64,000 bases of DNA, from positions 117,853 to 181,852 of the forward strand of contig CAIJLZ010000017.1 of the NCBI GenBank assembly GCA_903821605.1. The letters are read 5' to 3'. The notes under the pieces were generated by a model. It searched no databases, had not been told where the DNA came from, and saw nothing but the letters and a program-made list of their open reading frames with translations. Source of the stretch: an uncultured Sphingomonadales bacterium. GTDB lineage: Bacteria > Pseudomonadota > Alphaproteobacteria > Sphingomonadales > Sphingomonadaceae. Made by a program: the position numbers and the translations under genes. This document shows, in pieces, positions 44,230 through 52,326 of this stretch. The first letter of the stretch is position 1. Each line of letters starts with the position of its first letter.

Positions 44230-44748
44230 ATGACTGCGGATTCCCATCAAATGCTCGCAACGCGTAGCGGTTATCGTTTCGAGGTGCGACCGGCCCATCC
44301 CGGCGATGAGGCCCTGTTGGGCGAGTTTTTCGGCCATGTAACGCAGTCGGATCTTCGCTTTCGGTTCCTGAGCTCGGTTCAGAAGGTCTCGGCCGCGCAG
44401 CTCGATGAAATGACCCATGTCGATCACCGCCAGAAGGAAGATTTCATCGCCTTTGATGTCGACACCGGTCGGGTGGTCGCCAATGCGATGCTCGCCGCGG
44501 ACAAGGATCTGAACGTCGCGGAAGTCGCGATCTCGCTGCATGAGGACTTCAAGGGACGCGGCATCGGCTGGACCCTGTTGGAATATGTCGCGACATGCGC
44601 CAAGGCGCGCGGAATCAAGAAATTGCAGTCGATCGAAAGCCGCGAGAATTTCACGGCGATCGAATTGGAACGCGAGATGGGCTTTGTGGCGCGGCCATTG
44701 GATGATGACCCGACACTGGTTGTGCTGGAGGCCACGCTGCAACCATAA
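44230..44748 (+). CDS. GNAT-family N-acetyltransferase
   Basis: 172 residues from ATG 44230, which has TTGGAG eight bases upstream. The acetyl-CoA-binding motif is EDFKGRGIGWTLLEYVATCA, followed by AKARGIKKLQSIESRENF. FRFLSSVQK and MTHVDHRQKEDF are also seen in the acetyltransferase domain attached to acyl-CoA synthetases of the Pat/acetyl-CoA-synthetase group. Target unknown; a protein-lysine acetylase acting on CoA enzymes is one option. Confidence 0.87.
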   Translation: MTADSHQMLATRSGYRFEVRPAHPGDEALLGEFFGHVTQSDLRFRFLSSVQKVSAAQLDEMTHVDHRQKEDFIAFDVDTGRVVANAMLAADKDLNVAEVAISLHEDFKGRGIGWTLLEYVATCAKARGIKKLQSIESRENFTAIELEREMGFVARPLDDDPTLVVLEATLQP

Positions 44749-44776
44749 GCGCCATGGGTGGCGGATCGCCGCCCAT

Positions 44777-44915
44777 GGATGCTGAACCAAGTGCAGCATG
44801 ACGAAGGGGAGAGAGGGGCGCGGCGTGATGCAGTTTGTGGCTATGCCAGCCTGCGCCTCATTCTCCGCCGCTCCCCCCGATCATCGTCACCCTGCACTTG
44901 TTTCAGGGTCCAGCC
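44777..44915. repeat. Paired sphingomonad-type hairpin repeats, second copy
   Basis: Units at 44777-44803 (core GCTGAACCAAGTGCAGC) and 44885-44915 (CCCTGCACTTGTTTCAGGG) are near-identical to those at 24482-24602, again facing each other around a G/C-rich spacer. The second unit contains the stop codon and last codons of the minus-strand NmrA-like gene. Confidence 0.8.
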
Positions 44916-45834
44916 CCGAACGCGACGAATGGCTGCATAGGGCCGGCTGCCGCAACGCCCATTGCTCAACGCTTTCAAGCGCGATGGGCAATTCGGCCAG
45001 CACCGGGCCCATGTCGACATAAAAGGGGCGGACGGGTGAGCTGTTATACCAGTCATAAATCCGGCTAAGCGAGGCGACCAGCGTGTCGCGGTCGAGGGCT
45101 TCGCCGCCGCCGAACACGGCCGCCATCCGGTCGGCGAATTGGTCGACCGGTAGCGTTTCGAATCGGAGCGGACGACCAATCGCCGCGCCGATCCGCCGCG
45201 CGAGATCAGGGCCGCAAAGGGCATCGCGGCCACCGACATTGAACCGGCGTCCTGCCAGATCTGGGCGGAAGCAGGCCGCGATCATCAGGCGGGCCACATC
45301 ATCCTCACTGATCCAGCAGACTTCCAACCCGGCATGATGCGGATAACGGATGACGCCGTCGCGCTGAATATCGGGCAAGGCCCATGCGCGTAACAGATTG
45401 TCGAGGTAAATGACGGGCTGGATTGCGATGCAGGGGACCGGCCCAGCAAACAGCTTTTCCCGAATGGCAAAGCGGGCATCTTGGGCGGCGAAGCCGCGCG
45501 CTTTGCTACCCACATTCATGCTGGTGTTGAACACGATCAATCCCACGCCGCTGTCATGCGCCGCGGCGGCAACGGCATCTGCGGCGGCCGCCACGACGTC
45601 CGCCGGTTGGAAAGAGGTGGAGGGCAGGGTCAGGAACACGACATCCGATCCGGCGCAGGCGCGCCGCAATGAGGCTGGGTCGCGATAATCTGCCGCCATG
45701 GCTGTCCAGCCCGGGCGTGCCTGTGCGGGATCGCGCATCGCCGCGATGGCGTGGTGACCGGCGGCGAGCAATTGGCGCATCTGGGCCTCGCCCTGATCGC
45801 CATTGGCGCCAAACACGGTGACAGTCAGGGCCAT
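44887..45834 (-). CDS. NmrA-like NAD(P)-binding protein
   Basis: 315 residues. The Rossmann motif is VFGANGDQGEAQMRQLLAAG at the N-terminus and there is no SDR YxxxK, as in NmrA/HSCARG-type redox sensors and isoflavone-reductase-like proteins. GRRFNVGGRDALCG near residue 220 is typical. The final residues, SRSGLDPETSAG, are encoded by the hairpin repeat at 44885-44915, so the original C-terminus was probably replaced when the repeat inserted. It may be a sensor or a reductase. Confidence 0.83.
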   Translation of the reverse strand: MALTVTVFGANGDQGEAQMRQLLAAGHHAIAAMRDPAQARPGWTAMAADYRDPASLRRACAGSDVVFLTLPSTSFQPADVVAAAADAVAAAAHDSGVGLIVFNTSMNVGSKARGFAAQDARFAIREKLFAGPVPCIAIQPVIYLDNLLRAWALPDIQRDGVIRYPHHAGLEVCWISEDDVARLMIAACFRPDLAGRRFNVGGRDALCGPDLARRIGAAIGRPLRFETLPVDQFADRMAAVFGGGEALDRDTLVASLSRIYDWYNSSPVRPFYVDMGPVLAELPIALESVEQWALRQPALCSHSSRSGLDPETSAG

Positions 45835-45867
45835 GGATCGTTGCTCCGTTGCGATCAGGGGAAAAGC

Positions 45868-46338
45868 TTAGGTCGTGGTCGCGCGGTCGCGGAACGGGAA
45901 CGGGTGGTCGGGGGCGATGACTTGCAGCAGTTCGACTACATTGCCATCACAATCCCGGCCATAGGTGGCAAGCATGGTGCCCGATCCGCCCGGCGGGCTA
46001 TGAAATTCCATGCCGAGTGCCGATAAACGATCATATTCTGCGGTGATATCATCGACATATAGGCAAAGATGGATCAGCCCGGGATCGCACATCCGGCGTT
46101 CAACGCGCTCGCCGCGCGGTTCGTCATATTGGAAGACTTCCAGATAAAAGCGCCCCAGCCGCAACATCGCATAACGCGCGACCGAACCGGGGAGCTGCAC
46201 CATCCGGCCGACGCGTTCATTGTCCGATCCCCAAGCGCCATCCGCGACCCGTTCGAACCCGTACCAGCGCTGATAATGGTCGATAAACCGATCAAGATCA
46301 TGGGTGGAAATAGCGAGATGATGAACCCCGGCGATCAT
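45868..46338 (-). CDS. VOC-family (glyoxalase/extradiol dioxygenase fold) protein
   Basis: 156 residues: GVHHLAISTHDLDRFIDHYQ at the N-terminus, a second beta-alpha-beta unit with LIHLCLYVDDITAEYDRL, and RDCDGNVVELLQV at the end. H7, a His in the second unit and the C-terminal Glu are the usual metal ligands. AGGAG precedes ATG 46338. Possible roles are a lyase, epimerase or ring-cleaving dioxygenase; the length fits a single-module glyoxalase-type protein more than an extradiol enzyme. Confidence 0.85.
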   Translation of the reverse strand: MIAGVHHLAISTHDLDRFIDHYQRWYGFERVADGAWGSDNERVGRMVQLPGSVARYAMLRLGRFYLEVFQYDEPRGERVERRMCDPGLIHLCLYVDDITAEYDRLSALGMEFHSPPGGSGTMLATYGRDCDGNVVELLQVIAPDHPFPFRDRATTT

Positions 46339-46523
46339 GGCTTGTGCTCCTATCGCGGGTGTTGCGCGCGCCGGTCCCGCCCCGGTCGTTGCACCGAACT
46401 AGACCAAAGGCGCGGCTGTTTGACAAGCATCTATTCGCACTAGGTCAATCAAGCGGCTAAACATTTTGCTACGCGCAATAAAAAGGGGGTGCGCTGCTAT
46501 TCACCGCCCGTGCAGCGGGGGGA

Positions 46524-47870
46524 TCAAGCCCCCCGCTGTCCGCGTGCGATATATTTGTCGAGCGTCTGGTGAAAGTGGCGGATGCGCCCTTCCATATAGA
46601 GGCCAAGATGCACCTTGCCGGTGCCGGATGCCTTCAGCCCCTGATGGACGGATGGCATATTACCCATATCCTGATCGATGACCGGACCAAGGGCGGGGAG
46701 TTCCTTGGCGCAGGCCCATTCTTCGTCCTCGGTCAGCCAGTGGACCGGGACCGGCTTGGGCCGTTCCTCGCCGTCCGGCACGCGCTTGAGGATCATCACT
46801 TCCATGATGCAGCTATCAACATCATCGCCATTGGGACGCCAGCGATAAACAATATTCGGCGCGAACCCGCCCCAAGGCGCGAAGTTCGGGAAGACATTAT
46901 AGACGATGGCATCGAGCAGTTCTGCGTCGCTGACATCTTCCATGTCGCGCTTGGTCGCCTTGGCAAAGGAACGCCGCGCGATATCGCCCAACACTTCGCG
47001 CGCCGGGCTGTCGCCGATGTCGCGATCGCCCAAGGGTTTGCGGCCCCACAGGTCAAGCATCCCGGCAATCACGGTTTCGCGCGAAGGGCGTTCGGCCAGA
47101 TGCGGGCTAGGCTCGGCAAAGGCGGCGAGGTTGCGGTTCACATGGTCGCCGTAAATATCATATTCGGCGGTGGTGTCGGCGAAGATCGGCAAAATTTGCG
47201 GATGGGTCGCGACGACATGGTAGCTCTCCATGAATGCTTCCTGCGCGATCTTCCAGTTACAGCGGATGACCCGCGCCACATGCGCGGCCTTATAGCAATC
47301 CTCCAGCTTCCACCGTTCGAAATGGGCCGGGAGCGCGCCAAGATATGCAGCGAGCGGCATGGCGTCGGGATCAAGGTTGACGAAGACGAAGCCGCCCCAT
47401 AGCCCGACCTTGACCTCTGGCAGCGCCAATTCTGCATCGGTCAAATGGGCAAAATCCCAGCGGCAGGGCAGGGATTGCAGCTCCCCGTCCAGCCCCCAGG
47501 ACCAACCATGAAAGCCACAGCGCAACTGTTCCACATGCCCGCTTTGGTCGAGCAGTCGTCGACCGCGATGGAGGCAGCTATTATGGAACGCCCGGATCGC
47601 CCCGGATGAGGTGCGGATGACCAAGATCGACTGGTCGACAATCTCATACACATGCACATCGCCCGGCGCGGCAATGTCTTCCTCGCGGCACGCCATTTGC
47701 CAGACCTTGGTCCACATATGACGCTTTTCAAGCTCGAAAAAGTCACGCCCGACATAACGTTCAGCGGCAATCGGATCGCTGCCCAGATCAGTCCGGCGTT
47801 CCTCACGCATGACTGGCGGCGCGTCACGACTATCGGTGTCCAGCAGTTGCTGGTAGCTCTCGCTGGCCAT
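46524..47870 (-). CDS. Rieske non-haem iron oxygenase, alpha subunit
   Basis: 448 residues. Rieske ligands C99, H101 (CLHRG) and C118, H121 (CGFH). The catalytic segment is QEAFMESYHVVATH, with Glu211 at the bridging position where most others here have Asp, and H218 and H223 binding iron. It follows the oxygenase at 47882 by 11 bases, so two different alpha subunits are cotranscribed. That suggests successive hydroxylations or a hetero-oligomer. No beta subunit follows. Confidence 0.93.
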   Translation of the reverse strand: MASESYQQLLDTDSRDAPPVMREERRTDLGSDPIAAERYVGRDFFELEKRHMWTKVWQMACREEDIAAPGDVHVYEIVDQSILVIRTSSGAIRAFHNSCLHRGRRLLDQSGHVEQLRCGFHGWSWGLDGELQSLPCRWDFAHLTDAELALPEVKVGLWGGFVFVNLDPDAMPLAAYLGALPAHFERWKLEDCYKAAHVARVIRCNWKIAQEAFMESYHVVATHPQILPIFADTTAEYDIYGDHVNRNLAAFAEPSPHLAERPSRETVIAGMLDLWGRKPLGDRDIGDSPAREVLGDIARRSFAKATKRDMEDVSDAELLDAIVYNVFPNFAPWGGFAPNIVYRWRPNGDDVDSCIMEVMILKRVPDGEERPKPVPVHWLTEDEEWACAKELPALGPVIDQDMGNMPSVHQGLKASGTGKVHLGLYMEGRIRHFHQTLDKYIARGQRGA

Positions 47871-47881
47871 GGCCGCTCTCC

Positions 47882-49096
47882 TCAGTGTTGCAGCTTATAG
47901 TTGGCGAGCATCGGCTTGATCCGCAGCGCTTCGGGAATGCGCTCGACGCCGATCAGCCGGTCAAGCTCTTCATGCCAATGATAGATGCGACGTTCCTGAT
48001 AGGACAGGAACATGCCCTCAAAGCCCTTGGCCTCCACCGATTTCTGGATCGCGGGGGCAAATTGGGTGTCCTCTTCGAGCACGCGCGCCAGGTTGGACAT
48101 GCGGGTCGGCCACATTTCATGACCTTCCGATTGGTCCGGGCCGAACCAATGGACATCGACGACCATTGTCTTGTCGGTCTTCGGCCAGAAGGTGAGGATC
48201 GGGATGCCGGTTGCGCAAGGCGGCGTGACGAGGTTGGGATAGATATTATAGGACGGGTTCTGGTGCGCGAAAATATCCTCGGCCGTGGGGATTTCCGGCA
48301 TGCCGACCGCGCCGGGATCGCGCCATTCGGGGTTGCGATGCGGCGTGGTCATCATCGAATGGCCGTTCTGCCACAATTCGATATATGACCCGCGAGAATC
48401 GAGGAAGCGGTCGACCGTCTGCGGGTGGATCGATTTCAGGTGATAGGTTTCGAGAAACGCATCGATCAGTATCTTGACGTTACAGGCAATCTCGAAGCTC
48501 GCGCTGCCGATATGGCGCATATTGTCGATGTCGAGATTTTCCCAGTCGTGCGGAATGCCGCCGAGCGATTCCAGCAGCGGCATCGCATCCTTGTCTTCAT
48601 TGATGAAGACCCAATTGCCAAATTGTTCGCAACGCACTTCTTTCAGGCCGAGACAATCCTTGTCGAGACCCGGAAAGTCGCGCTGTTCGCGCACCATGGT
48701 CAGGCGGCCAGCAAGATCATAGGTCCAACCATGATAGCGGCAGAAAAAGCCTTGCGCCTTGCCACGGTCATTTTCCACCAAGGGCGCGCCGCGATGGCGG
48801 CAGGTGTTGTAAAAGGCGCGAATCTTGTTGTCGCGGCCACGGCTGATGATGATCGGCGACCCGGTCTTGGTCCACAGGACATAATCGCCGGGGTTGGGCA
48901 ATTCGTCGCTATGCAGCGCATAGAGCCATGATTTCTGCCAGAGAAACTCATGTTCCAGCTTGAGAAAAGCCGGGTCGGTATAGCGACCACCAGGAATCAT
49001 CGGCAATTGCGGAAAGCCTTCGGGCGGGCCGTCGCGGTCCTGCTCGGCCTTCATGCCGGCGAAAAGCGTCTGTTCGAATTGCTGGTCCATTTTCAT
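47882..49096 (-). CDS. Rieske non-haem iron oxygenase, alpha subunit
   Basis: 404 residues from ATG 49096, preceded by AGGAGGAGC; ATG 49090 is also possible. Rieske ligands C99, H101 (CRHRG) and C119, H122 (CRYH). The catalytic site is CNVKILIDAFLETYHLKSIH, with D212 bridging and H219, H224 binding iron; NVK replaces the usual NWK. It is a close paralogue of the oxygenase at 55047 (shared GPPxxFPxLPxIPGGRY and YQERRIYHWHEELDR). It is first of a two-oxygenase leftward unit. Confidence 0.93.
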   Translation of the reverse strand: MKMDQQFEQTLFAGMKAEQDRDGPPEGFPQLPMIPGGRYTDPAFLKLEHEFLWQKSWLYALHSDELPNPGDYVLWTKTGSPIIISRGRDNKIRAFYNTCRHRGAPLVENDRGKAQGFFCRYHGWTYDLAGRLTMVREQRDFPGLDKDCLGLKEVRCEQFGNWVFINEDKDAMPLLESLGGIPHDWENLDIDNMRHIGSASFEIACNVKILIDAFLETYHLKSIHPQTVDRFLDSRGSYIELWQNGHSMMTTPHRNPEWRDPGAVGMPEIPTAEDIFAHQNPSYNIYPNLVTPPCATGIPILTFWPKTDKTMVVDVHWFGPDQSEGHEMWPTRMSNLARVLEEDTQFAPAIQKSVEAKGFEGMFLSYQERRIYHWHEELDRLIGVERIPEALRIKPMLANYKLQH

Positions 49097-49438
49097 GCTC
49101 CTCCTGTTCGTGCTCTTAGACCCGAAGCGAGGGGGTGTCGGCATTGACCGAGATCAAAAATCGCCACGCGTCCGCATTAAAAATGAGGATCACATAATTT
49201 TTATATCGCGAAAATGCGGCCATTATTTTTTACATTTTTTCTAGATAAATAGGGATTTTTAGCTGATGTCTGTATGATATTGGGTGACAGGTACAATCTT
49301 TGATAGAGATATCCTTCCTTATTATCGGGGCAAGCGGGCGCTTGCAGTCCGGGACGAAATTGCCCATGAATAAGCGCTGTCACCAGATGGGGTCGCGGGC
49401 GGACCCGTAGGCGCTGCACCAAGAGGAAGAAGAGAGCC
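49097..49438. promoter_or_regulatory. AT-rich divergent promoter region
   Basis: 342 bases with no gene, noticeably richer in A and T than the surroundings around 49150-49320 (runs such as AATTTTTATATCG and TTATTTTTTACATTTTTT). It separates the two-oxygenase unit (leftward) from the SnoaL/TetR/crotonase genes (rightward). No copy of the AAACA-CATG-TGTTT operator occurs here, so these genes probably have a different regulator, most simply the TetR protein at 50081. Confidence 0.5.
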
Positions 49439-49990
49439 ATGGCGAATCTCGAAGCACGGATTGCAAAGCTGGAAGCGGAATCCGAGATCAGGCAGTTGAT
49501 TGCCCGTTATTGTTTCTACATTGATGAACGCGACATCGCGAAGGTGCGGACCCTGTTCACCCCGGATGCCACGCTGCGCTCTGCCGATGGGGTGATGAAC
49601 GCGACCGGCGTTGATGCGATTATCGAGCAATATCACGGGCGGTTCGAGGTGCTGGGCGCGGGTTGGCACTTCATGCATGATATCCAGCTCGATTTTGTCG
49701 GCGACGGCACGGTGGAAGCGACCGGCAAGGTGTCGGGTCATGCTGAATTATGGCGGCTGGGCCAGATGATGGTGACGGGCATTCGCTATCAAGATGTCTA
49801 CCGTAACACGCCGGACGGCTGGCGAATCCATGATCGCACGATCAGCTTCCTCTATTATGTGCCGCTCAAGGACTATCCGGATATTCTGAAGACAGTTGAT
49901 CGCAACCATGCCTATGGCGTGCCGACCCCGGCAGACTTCCCTGAACGGCTACCGAGCTGGGTGGAATATGAGAAGTCACGCCAGAGCTGA
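49439..49990 (+). CDS. SnoaL-like (NTF2-fold) protein
   Basis: 183 residues, starting with a short coiled-coil-like helix (MANLEARIAKLEAESEIRQL) followed by the NTF2 fold: ARYCFYIDERDIAKVRTLFT and later YQDVYRNTPDGWRIHDRTIS. GAGGAAGAAGAG precedes the ATG. It is divergent from the two-oxygenase unit. Size and fold also match beta subunits of aromatic dioxygenases, so it could pair with one of the alpha subunits at 46524 or 47882; that would explain the missing betas, but it is unproven. Confidence 0.84.
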   Translation: MANLEARIAKLEAESEIRQLIARYCFYIDERDIAKVRTLFTPDATLRSADGVMNATGVDAIIEQYHGRFEVLGAGWHFMHDIQLDFVGDGTVEATGKVSGHAELWRLGQMMVTGIRYQDVYRNTPDGWRIHDRTISFLYYVPLKDYPDILKTVDRNHAYGVPTPADFPERLPSWVEYEKSRQS

Positions 49991-50080
49991 CGGCGGCTGG
50001 CCGTTCGGGTTGAAGATGCGTCATGCCGTGCGCCACACCGGCCCCGGCGCCCGCGTCAATTGCAAGCGGGGGACCCATTG

Positions 50081-50779
50081 GTGAACAATATCCATGAGAC
50101 GGACGACCATGTGGCTTGGCGGCGGCGCAAGGATTTCCGGCCGCAGGAAATCCTTGCCGCGGCGCGCCAGTTGATCGAGGAAGAGGGGGCGGCGGCCACA
50201 TCCATGGCCCGGATTGCGAAGCGCGCCGGGGTGTCCGAGGCGACGGTTTATAAATATTATGAGAGTAAGCAGGAGTTGGTGAATCAGGTGCTGGTCGACT
50301 GGGCGACGCCGTTTTTGGAGCGGTTGGCCCATGAACTGCCCCATTTCAGCGGCATCCGTGCCCAGTTGACCTTGATTGCGATCCGCTATCTGCGCTCGAT
50401 GGAAGAAACGCCAAAGGTGCACCGCGTATTTTATCAGGAATTGCGCTGGTCCAATTATCGCGGTTCACCGCTGCACAAACTCAGCCATCAATTTACCCAG
50501 GCCGTGGTCATTGCGGTCGAAACCGCTGCCAAGGGGGGCGAATTGCAAGATGACATTGACCCGGCGATGGTGCGCGACATGCTGTTTGGCGGGCTGGAAC
50601 ATATTGCGATGCGCACCAGCCTGATCGGCCGCGCGATTGATGTTGAGCAGGAAGCCGCGCGCTATGTGGATCTGATGCTGAACGGCATGATGCGGCACGA
50701 GACCGGATCGACCACGATGAACGATGAACTGGATCGGCTAGCGCGACTAGTCGACCGGATGGAAGACAGGCTCGGCTGA
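50081..50779 (+). CDS. TetR-family transcriptional regulator (GTG start)
   Basis: 232 residues. The start is set at GTG 50081 because GGGGGA lies seven bases ahead; an in-frame TTG at 50060 has none. Helix-turn-helix: TSMARIAKRAGVSEATVYKY, then YESKQELVNQVLVDW. The C-terminal domain is of the QacR/AcrR-like type without a known ligand. It is not close to the two paralogous TetR proteins here. It follows SnoaL by 90 bases and precedes a crotonase by 33. Confidence 0.88.
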   Translation: MNNIHETDDHVAWRRRKDFRPQEILAAARQLIEEEGAAATSMARIAKRAGVSEATVYKYYESKQELVNQVLVDWATPFLERLAHELPHFSGIRAQLTLIAIRYLRSMEETPKVHRVFYQELRWSNYRGSPLHKLSHQFTQAVVIAVETAAKGGELQDDIDPAMVRDMLFGGLEHIAMRTSLIGRAIDVEQEAARYVDLMLNGMMRHETGSTTMNDELDRLARLVDRMEDRLG

Positions 50780-50812
50780 ACCGGGTGCGTCGCAAGGGCG
50801 AGGAGAATGGTC

Positions 50813-51607
50813 ATGGGTGTTTTCGACAGCGACGGCCTGCGGGTCGAACAACGCGGCGGGCTGCTGTTATTGACCATCACGCGGGAGGCGCGGCGCAATG
50901 CGCTGGACGCCGCGACATCTCGTGCGGTTGATGCGATGATCGAGCGGGCAGAACAGGACCCCGATATTGCCGTCACGATCATCACCGGCACGGGCGACCG
51001 GGCCTTTTGTTCGGGCATGGACATGAAGGAAGCTGCATCGATGGGGGCAGGCAATGGCCTGATCCCCGGACGCGGCTTTGCCGGGATCACCGAACGCCAG
51101 CGCACCAAGCCGCTGATCGCGGCGATCAATGGCACAGCGGTGGCTGGCGGGTTTGAAATCGCGCTGGCCTGCGACATTATCTTGGCGGCGGATCATGTGA
51201 TGTTCGGCCTGAGCGAAGTGAAGCGCGGCATGTTCGCCTTTGCTGGTGGCATTCAACGCCTGTCGCGGCAAATCCCCCGTTCAGCGGCGATGTCGATCAT
51301 CTTGACCGGCGAAACCGTATCGGCGGCACGGCTTTACGAGCTGGGCGTGGTAAGCGAGATATTGCCGGGCGCCGAGTTGATGGCGCGCGCGATCGAACTG
51401 GGCGAGATGATCGCGAGCTATAGCCAGGCGGCGGTGCGCAATGCCAAGCTGCTCCATGATCTGAGCAGTGCCATGCCCGTGGAACATAGCCTGTCGTTCG
51501 GCATGGCATTCGGTAAGGCAACACTCCACTCAGCGGACAGCCGAGAAGGTATCGCGGCCTATACGGAGAAACGTGACACCCGTTATGGTGAGCGTGATCA
51601 GGGCTAA
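50813..51607 (+). CDS. Enoyl-CoA hydratase/isomerase
   Basis: 264 residues from ATG 50813; the ATG at 50807 is too close to the AGGAG site. Oxyanion-hole segments are RAFCSGMDMKE and NGTAVAGGFEIALA, and the catalytic segment FGLSEVKRGMFAFAGG keeps the Glu that the crotonase at 34723 lacks, so hydration of an enoyl-CoA is credible. It is third in the SnoaL-TetR-crotonase run. Confidence 0.92.
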   Translation: MGVFDSDGLRVEQRGGLLLLTITREARRNALDAATSRAVDAMIERAEQDPDIAVTIITGTGDRAFCSGMDMKEAASMGAGNGLIPGRGFAGITERQRTKPLIAAINGTAVAGGFEIALACDIILAADHVMFGLSEVKRGMFAFAGGIQRLSRQIPRSAAMSIILTGETVSAARLYELGVVSEILPGAELMARAIELGEMIASYSQAAVRNAKLLHDLSSAMPVEHSLSFGMAFGKATLHSADSREGIAAYTEKRDTRYGERDQG

Positions 51608-51620
51608 GCTTTTTGCGGGA

Positions 51621-51905
51621 TCAAATCAGCGCGAGTTGCACCCGGCGGCCCACAGTGGCGGCGGCCCGCTGCAAGGTCTCAATGGTCACATTGCCATCGG
51701 CAGGGTCCAGCACGCGATCAACCTGTGTTCTGCTGGTGCGCATCAACAACGCAAGGCGGGACTTGCTGAGCTTGCGCTCGCGCATCGCCTCGGCAAGCTG
51801 CCATGCAATCACTTCCTTGATGGCTTTTGCCTAAAATGCCGCGAGAACATGCTCGGTCCCGAGAAAGCTGTCCAGCGTTGGGCCGCGATGTTTGTTTTCA
51901 GCCAT
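51621..51905 (-). pseudogene. HigA-like antitoxin interrupted by an in-frame amber codon
   Basis: From ATG 51905 the frame reads MAENKHRGPTLDSFLGTEHV and LAAF, stops at TAG (51831-51833), then continues in the same frame AKAIKEVIAWQLAEAMRERK to the normal end VQLALI at 51621. The joined reading is the full length of HigA/XRE antitoxins of this type (KHRGSS-F...; LAWQLAEAM; LDTLQRAA), with helix-turn-helix LSKSRLALLMRTSRTQVDR. A single-base change to TAG is the simplest cause. A shorter protein from GTG 51812 is possible. Confidence 0.8.
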
Positions 51906-52235
51906 TTTCAACCTCTTTCCGGCGCTTGCGGGCCAATGCCAAATCAGCAGCGGGTGTCTTTTGCGACTTTTTGATGAAGCCATGCAGCGCGTAAAGTTCA
52001 CCGTCGTGAAAACAACACAAGACGCGGGCGATGATGCCATCTGGCAGCGAGGTCCGGGCTTTCCATAAACCTTTTCCCATGGGCCGAACCAACGGCATTG
52101 GACCCGTAGCAAGTCTTGTCCGATCTCCCGACGATAGGATTCAGGCAGATCGAGCAACCAATCCCGAACCGGCACATTGCCTGCTTCGGTCTGGTAAAAC
52201 ACCAGTTCGATACGCTGCGCATGACCCACACTCAT
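51898..52235 (-). pseudogene. Frameshifted HigB/RelE-type toxin
   Basis: The N-terminal half, from ATG 52235 (RIELVFYQTEAGNVPVRDWL, then DLLRVQ), and the C-terminal half (MPLVRPMGKGLWKARTSLPD, then LHGFIKKSQKTP and LARKRRKEVENG) are in different frames. Relatives have about six extra residues (such as YGWPIG) between the two halves, so a small deletion that is not a multiple of three near 52098 is inferred. The toxin stop overlaps the antitoxin ATG by eight bases, as in intact pairs. Toxin-first order is typical for HigBA. Confidence 0.8.
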
Positions 52236-52326
52236 CGAGGGTGCACTATATATGGTACATTTTCAAGCGAGCGATATTACGGCGAGGGGACGGGGCTAGA
52301 CCCCGACCCGAGCGCCCAACCTAGCC

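Noticed and set aside
49150..49320. AT-rich stretch as a horizontal-transfer boundary or replication origin
   Set aside because: It is short, lies in a divergent promoter gap, and lacks iteron repeats, DnaA-box clusters or mobility genes.
51831..52235. A single 134-residue protein across the HigB/HigA junction
   Set aside because: It joins the toxin N-terminus, an out-of-frame middle and the antitoxin N-terminus; it is an artefact of two mutations and is annotated as two pseudogenes.
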